Assembly: GCA_009801015.1 (NCBI GenBank)
Contig: VHZZ01009090.1
Location: forward strand, 49,200 to 70,593
DNA from: Silene noctiflora
Taxonomy: Eukaryota > Streptophyta > Magnoliopsida > Caryophyllales > Caryophyllaceae
DNA: 21,394 bases
Direction: 5' to 3'
Position 1 is the first letter of the stretch; each line of letters starts with the position of its first letter. The translations under genes and the position numbers were made by a program. Shown piece after piece: positions 19,446-21,394 of the stretch. Below the pieces are notes generated by a model, which saw nothing but the letters and a program-made list of their open reading frames with translations, had not been told where the DNA came from and made no database searches.

Positions 19446-20311
19446 AAAATTTTCACTACCCTCTGCAATGCTAAGACAGGAGATGTAGTCAAACACTCCT
19501 TTAAAGTTTGGAACGCCGTCTCACAACCCTCATCCCAGCAAAATTTGTTCTCCTTTCGCATCAAAGCTGTCATAAGGCTAGCTATCTTTGAAAAATCTTT
19601 CACGAACCTCCTGTAGTACCCAGCCAAACCTAAGAAACTTCGAATTTCAGCAACATTCTTCGGTGCTTGCCAGTTTGACACCGCCTCAATCTTGCCAGGA
19701 TCCACAGCTACCCCTTCCTTGGAAATCACATGACCCAGAAAAGCCACCTTCTCTAACCAAAACTCACACTTGGATAACTTAGCATATAACAGGTTGGCGC
19801 GCAAGGTCTGCAACACCAGCCTCAAATGCTCCTCGTGCTCCTCCTTTGTCTTAGAATAGACTAAGATATCGTCGATAAACACCACCATGAATCGATCCAA
19901 GAACTGGCTAAAAACCTGATTCATCAAATCCATGAACACCGTTGACGCATTAGTCAACCCAAACGGCATCACCACATACTCATAGTGACCTTACCGTGAT
20001 CAAAAAGCTATCTTAGGTATGTCCTCATCCCGAATCCTCAGCTGATGGTACCCCGACCTTAGATCAATATTTGTAAACACCTCGGCCCCACTCAACTGGT
20101 CGAAAAGATCATCAATCCTCAGCAAAGGATATTTGTTCTTCACTGTGACATGGTTCAATTCTCTGGAGTCGATACACAATCTCAAGCTGCCATCCTCCTT
20201 CTTCACAAACAGATGTGGCGCACCCCAAGGCGATACACTAGGTCTAATGTATCCCTTATCGAGAAATCCATTCAATTGCTTCTTCAATTCCTCCAGCTCC
20301 TTAGGACCCAT
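19446..20311 (-). pseudogene. Reverse transcriptase domain of the Tekay-type pol
   Basis: Copies element RNA into DNA. Visible blocks in order: [36 protein letters not shown], then [13 protein letters not shown] with the first catalytic Asp at 20063-20065, MPFGLTNAS, and FIDDIL at about 19862-19879, the Ty3-type form of the YxDD active site. Then come [17 protein letters not shown] and the [11 protein letters not shown] connection. Two in-frame stops lie between 19976 and 19999. All catalytic Asp residues are still present, so decay here is by stops rather than active-site loss. Confidence 0.93.
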
Positions 20312-20755
20312 ACGGTACGGGGCCTTAGATATAGGTCATGTCCCCAGCTTCAGCTCAACACCGAAATTAATATCCCTCTGCGGAGGTAGCCCTGGTATCT
20401 TAGCTGGAAAGACATCCTCGAACTCACCCACCACTGGTATCTCTGCTTCTGACGGATCCTCTATCCTATTGTCCTTTACATGGAAAAGGATCAAAGGATA
20501 CCCCTTCCTCATGTATGACTTCAAAGTCACAGCTGCAAAAATCTTAACTTTGGGTTTGACCACAAACCAACGGTAAGACACCCTAACTCCCTTAAGTCCT
20601 CTTAATGTCATCTTCTTCTAATGACAGTCTATGGTAGCACTATACCTCCCCAATCAATCCATCCCGACTATGACCTCAAACCCATATACAGGAAACTCAA
20701 CCAAATCAAACATTCCGTTGTGGACTAGCTTGTAAGTCTAGAAGGTGACCTAGCT

Positions 20756-21303
20756 ACCTGGGATTTGGGTGCGTGGTATTCCTATGTTTCATAGTTATTC
20801 CCTCTTCTTAACCATGAGCCTTACCATTCATTCCCCCTTTGACTCTTTTGTCATGTTTGTCCTCTGGGTTTGAGGCTACTAGCCTTCGAAACTCTTTGAT
20901 TTGTCACTCTTTTATCGACCTTGTCGTGACCCTCTACTCCTAGGAATCCGGTTTAGTACCTTTTGTACGTTGTGTGTAGACTTCTTTTTCGTGACTTGTA
21001 TTTAATATGCCCGATTTGTTTTTCATTTTGCATGATTTTTGACAAGTTTGTGGTTCATTTTGATTCATTATAAAATTTTAATGTTACCCTTTTCAAGAGT
21101 TGACTACTTTTAGAGGTTGATGAACGAATCTTTAAGCTTTCAAGATGGTCTTTCAAACGAAAGTTTAAGATGTTATCAATTTTTATTTGGCTTTAACGTT
21201 GATTTGTCAACATGACTCGTTATCGGAGACGTCTAATAACTTGTCCTGCGCATATTGACGTTTGATTTTGTGTTTTTAATTTGTCTTCGACTTGGAATGT
21301 TAG
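20756..21303. other. Unassigned sequence between two retroelement remnants
   Basis: AT-rich with no open frame of note and no motif I recognise. It begins where Tekay protease homology stops and ends where an opposite-facing LTR starts. No polypurine tract precedes 21304, which argues that it is not the 3' end of a plus-strand element. Confidence 0.5.
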
Positions 21304-21394
21304 TGTAATACTACGGTTTTCCCTACCTTTGGTGACTCGACCGAGTAGGACTTACTCTGTCGAGTAAGTCTGTGTCTTTTTAAGTCAGAGTCTG
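21304..21394 (+). mobile_element. Start of another Tekay-type LTR in plus orientation, cut by the window end
   Basis: TGTAATAC at 21304 equals the start of the LTR at 4899 (minus). The palindromes ACTCGACCGAGT (21335-21346) and ACTCTGTCGAGT (21354-21365) lie 31 and 50 bases from the start, compared with 30 and 49 bases in the 3624-4899 LTR. The orientation is opposite to the truncated Tekay element, so it is a separate insertion. Confidence 0.6.

Larger units (their letters stand above)
3624..20755 (-). mobile_element. Truncated Ty3/gypsy Tekay/Del-type chromovirus, split by a nested element
   Basis: On the minus strand the order is protease tail, reverse transcriptase, RNase H and integrase (18702-20755, then 5114-6277), then polypurine tract and 3' LTR (3624-4899). 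This is the order of Ty3/gypsy elements. RT and integrase motifs and the GPY-type integrase C-terminus match the Tekay/Del branch. The sequence from 6278 to 18696 is a later insertion of a different element. The 5' part is missing: homology stops near 20755, inside the protease, and gag and the 5' LTR are absent. Frameshifts and stops run through the whole pol, so it is inactive. The 5 bases left of the LTR (3619-3623, ATTCT) have no partner because the other end is lost. Confidence 0.9.
18702..20755 (-). pseudogene. Pol polyprotein remnant: protease tail, RT, RNase H, integrase N-terminus (Tekay-type)
   Basis: Reading from 20755 down: a protease C-terminal part (FEVIVGMD near 20680, where the family has ILGMDWL), a linker with VFPAKIPGLPPQRDI, RT, RNase H, a connection segment and the start of integrase. 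The nested element cuts it between FV and the CLTC half of the integrase zinc finger, and the frame resumes at 6277. In-frame stops lie after VGMD, after DCH, after DIPKIAF (two), at the first RNase H block, after TVVFSL and after NPKI. Several sit where the family has Trp, Arg or Gln, as expected from C-to-T or G-to-A change. A frameshift lies near 18770. The protease DTG active site, gag and 5' LTR are absent. It cannot make a working enzyme. Confidence 0.92.

Noticed and set aside
20133..20576. 147-codon plus-strand frame
   Set aside because: Antisense shadow of the RT and linker region, whose minus-strand reading matches the family well.
20756..21303. Internal 3' region of a plus-strand retroelement ending at 21304
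   Set aside because: No polypurine tract lies before 21304 and no pol sequence is visible, so the LTR start is more likely a 5' or solo LTR.

Overview
The window looks like repeat-dense intergenic DNA from a flowering plant. It is AT-rich, I find no host gene, rRNA or tRNA gene, and nearly everything recognisable is a decayed transposable element. The element types (a Tekay/Del-type chromovirus, a long-LTR Tat/Ogre/Retand-type element, a CACTA end, a Mutator-like element) are typical of large plant genomes. The combination of a Retand-like element with internal tandem repeats would fit Caryophyllaceae such as Silene, but that is a weak inference.

Layout: 1-469 is the end of a CACTA (En/Spm) DNA transposon, with a (TA)n run and a subterminal array of about 36-bp units, each an inverted AACGGTT...AACCGTT pair. 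470-2043 has no gene I can identify. 2044 to about 3450 is a diverged LTR fragment (minus orientation) related to the LTR at 3624-4899. It is split by a 722-bp Mutator-like element (2168-2889) with TIRs of about 120 bp.

3624-20755 is a Ty3/gypsy Tekay-like element on the minus strand: 3' LTR (3624-4899), polypurine tract, integrase C-terminal half (5114-6277), a large nested insertion, then integrase N-terminus, RNase H, RT and a protease tail (18702-20755). It is truncated at its 5' end (no gag, no protease active site, no 5' LTR) and carries many stops and frameshifts.

The nested insertion (6278-18696, 12.4 kb, minus strand) is a separate Tat/Ogre-type LTR retrotransposon. It has 3.1-kb LTRs, a 5-bp target duplication with one mismatch, a primer binding site matching tRNA-Arg and a G-rich polypurine tract. 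It has a decayed gag (13076-14364) but no protease, RT, RNase H or integrase, so it was non-autonomous. Its 3' untranslated half is full of short tandem repeats, most of which carry perfect short inverted repeats. The main family alternates GGTC-ATC-GACC and GGGC-TTC-GCCC hairpins, so the arm bases change in a compensating way.

20756-21303 is unassigned. From 21304 to the window end, the start of another Tekay-type LTR appears in the opposite (plus) orientation. It is recognised by the same TGTAATAC start and two palindromes at the same offsets.

Relative ages can be read from nesting: the Tekay element is older than the Tat element inside it, and the LTR fragment at 2044 is older than the Mutator-like element inside it. 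The Tat LTRs differ at roughly 7% of positions by eye over the first 440 bp, so that insertion is itself not recent.
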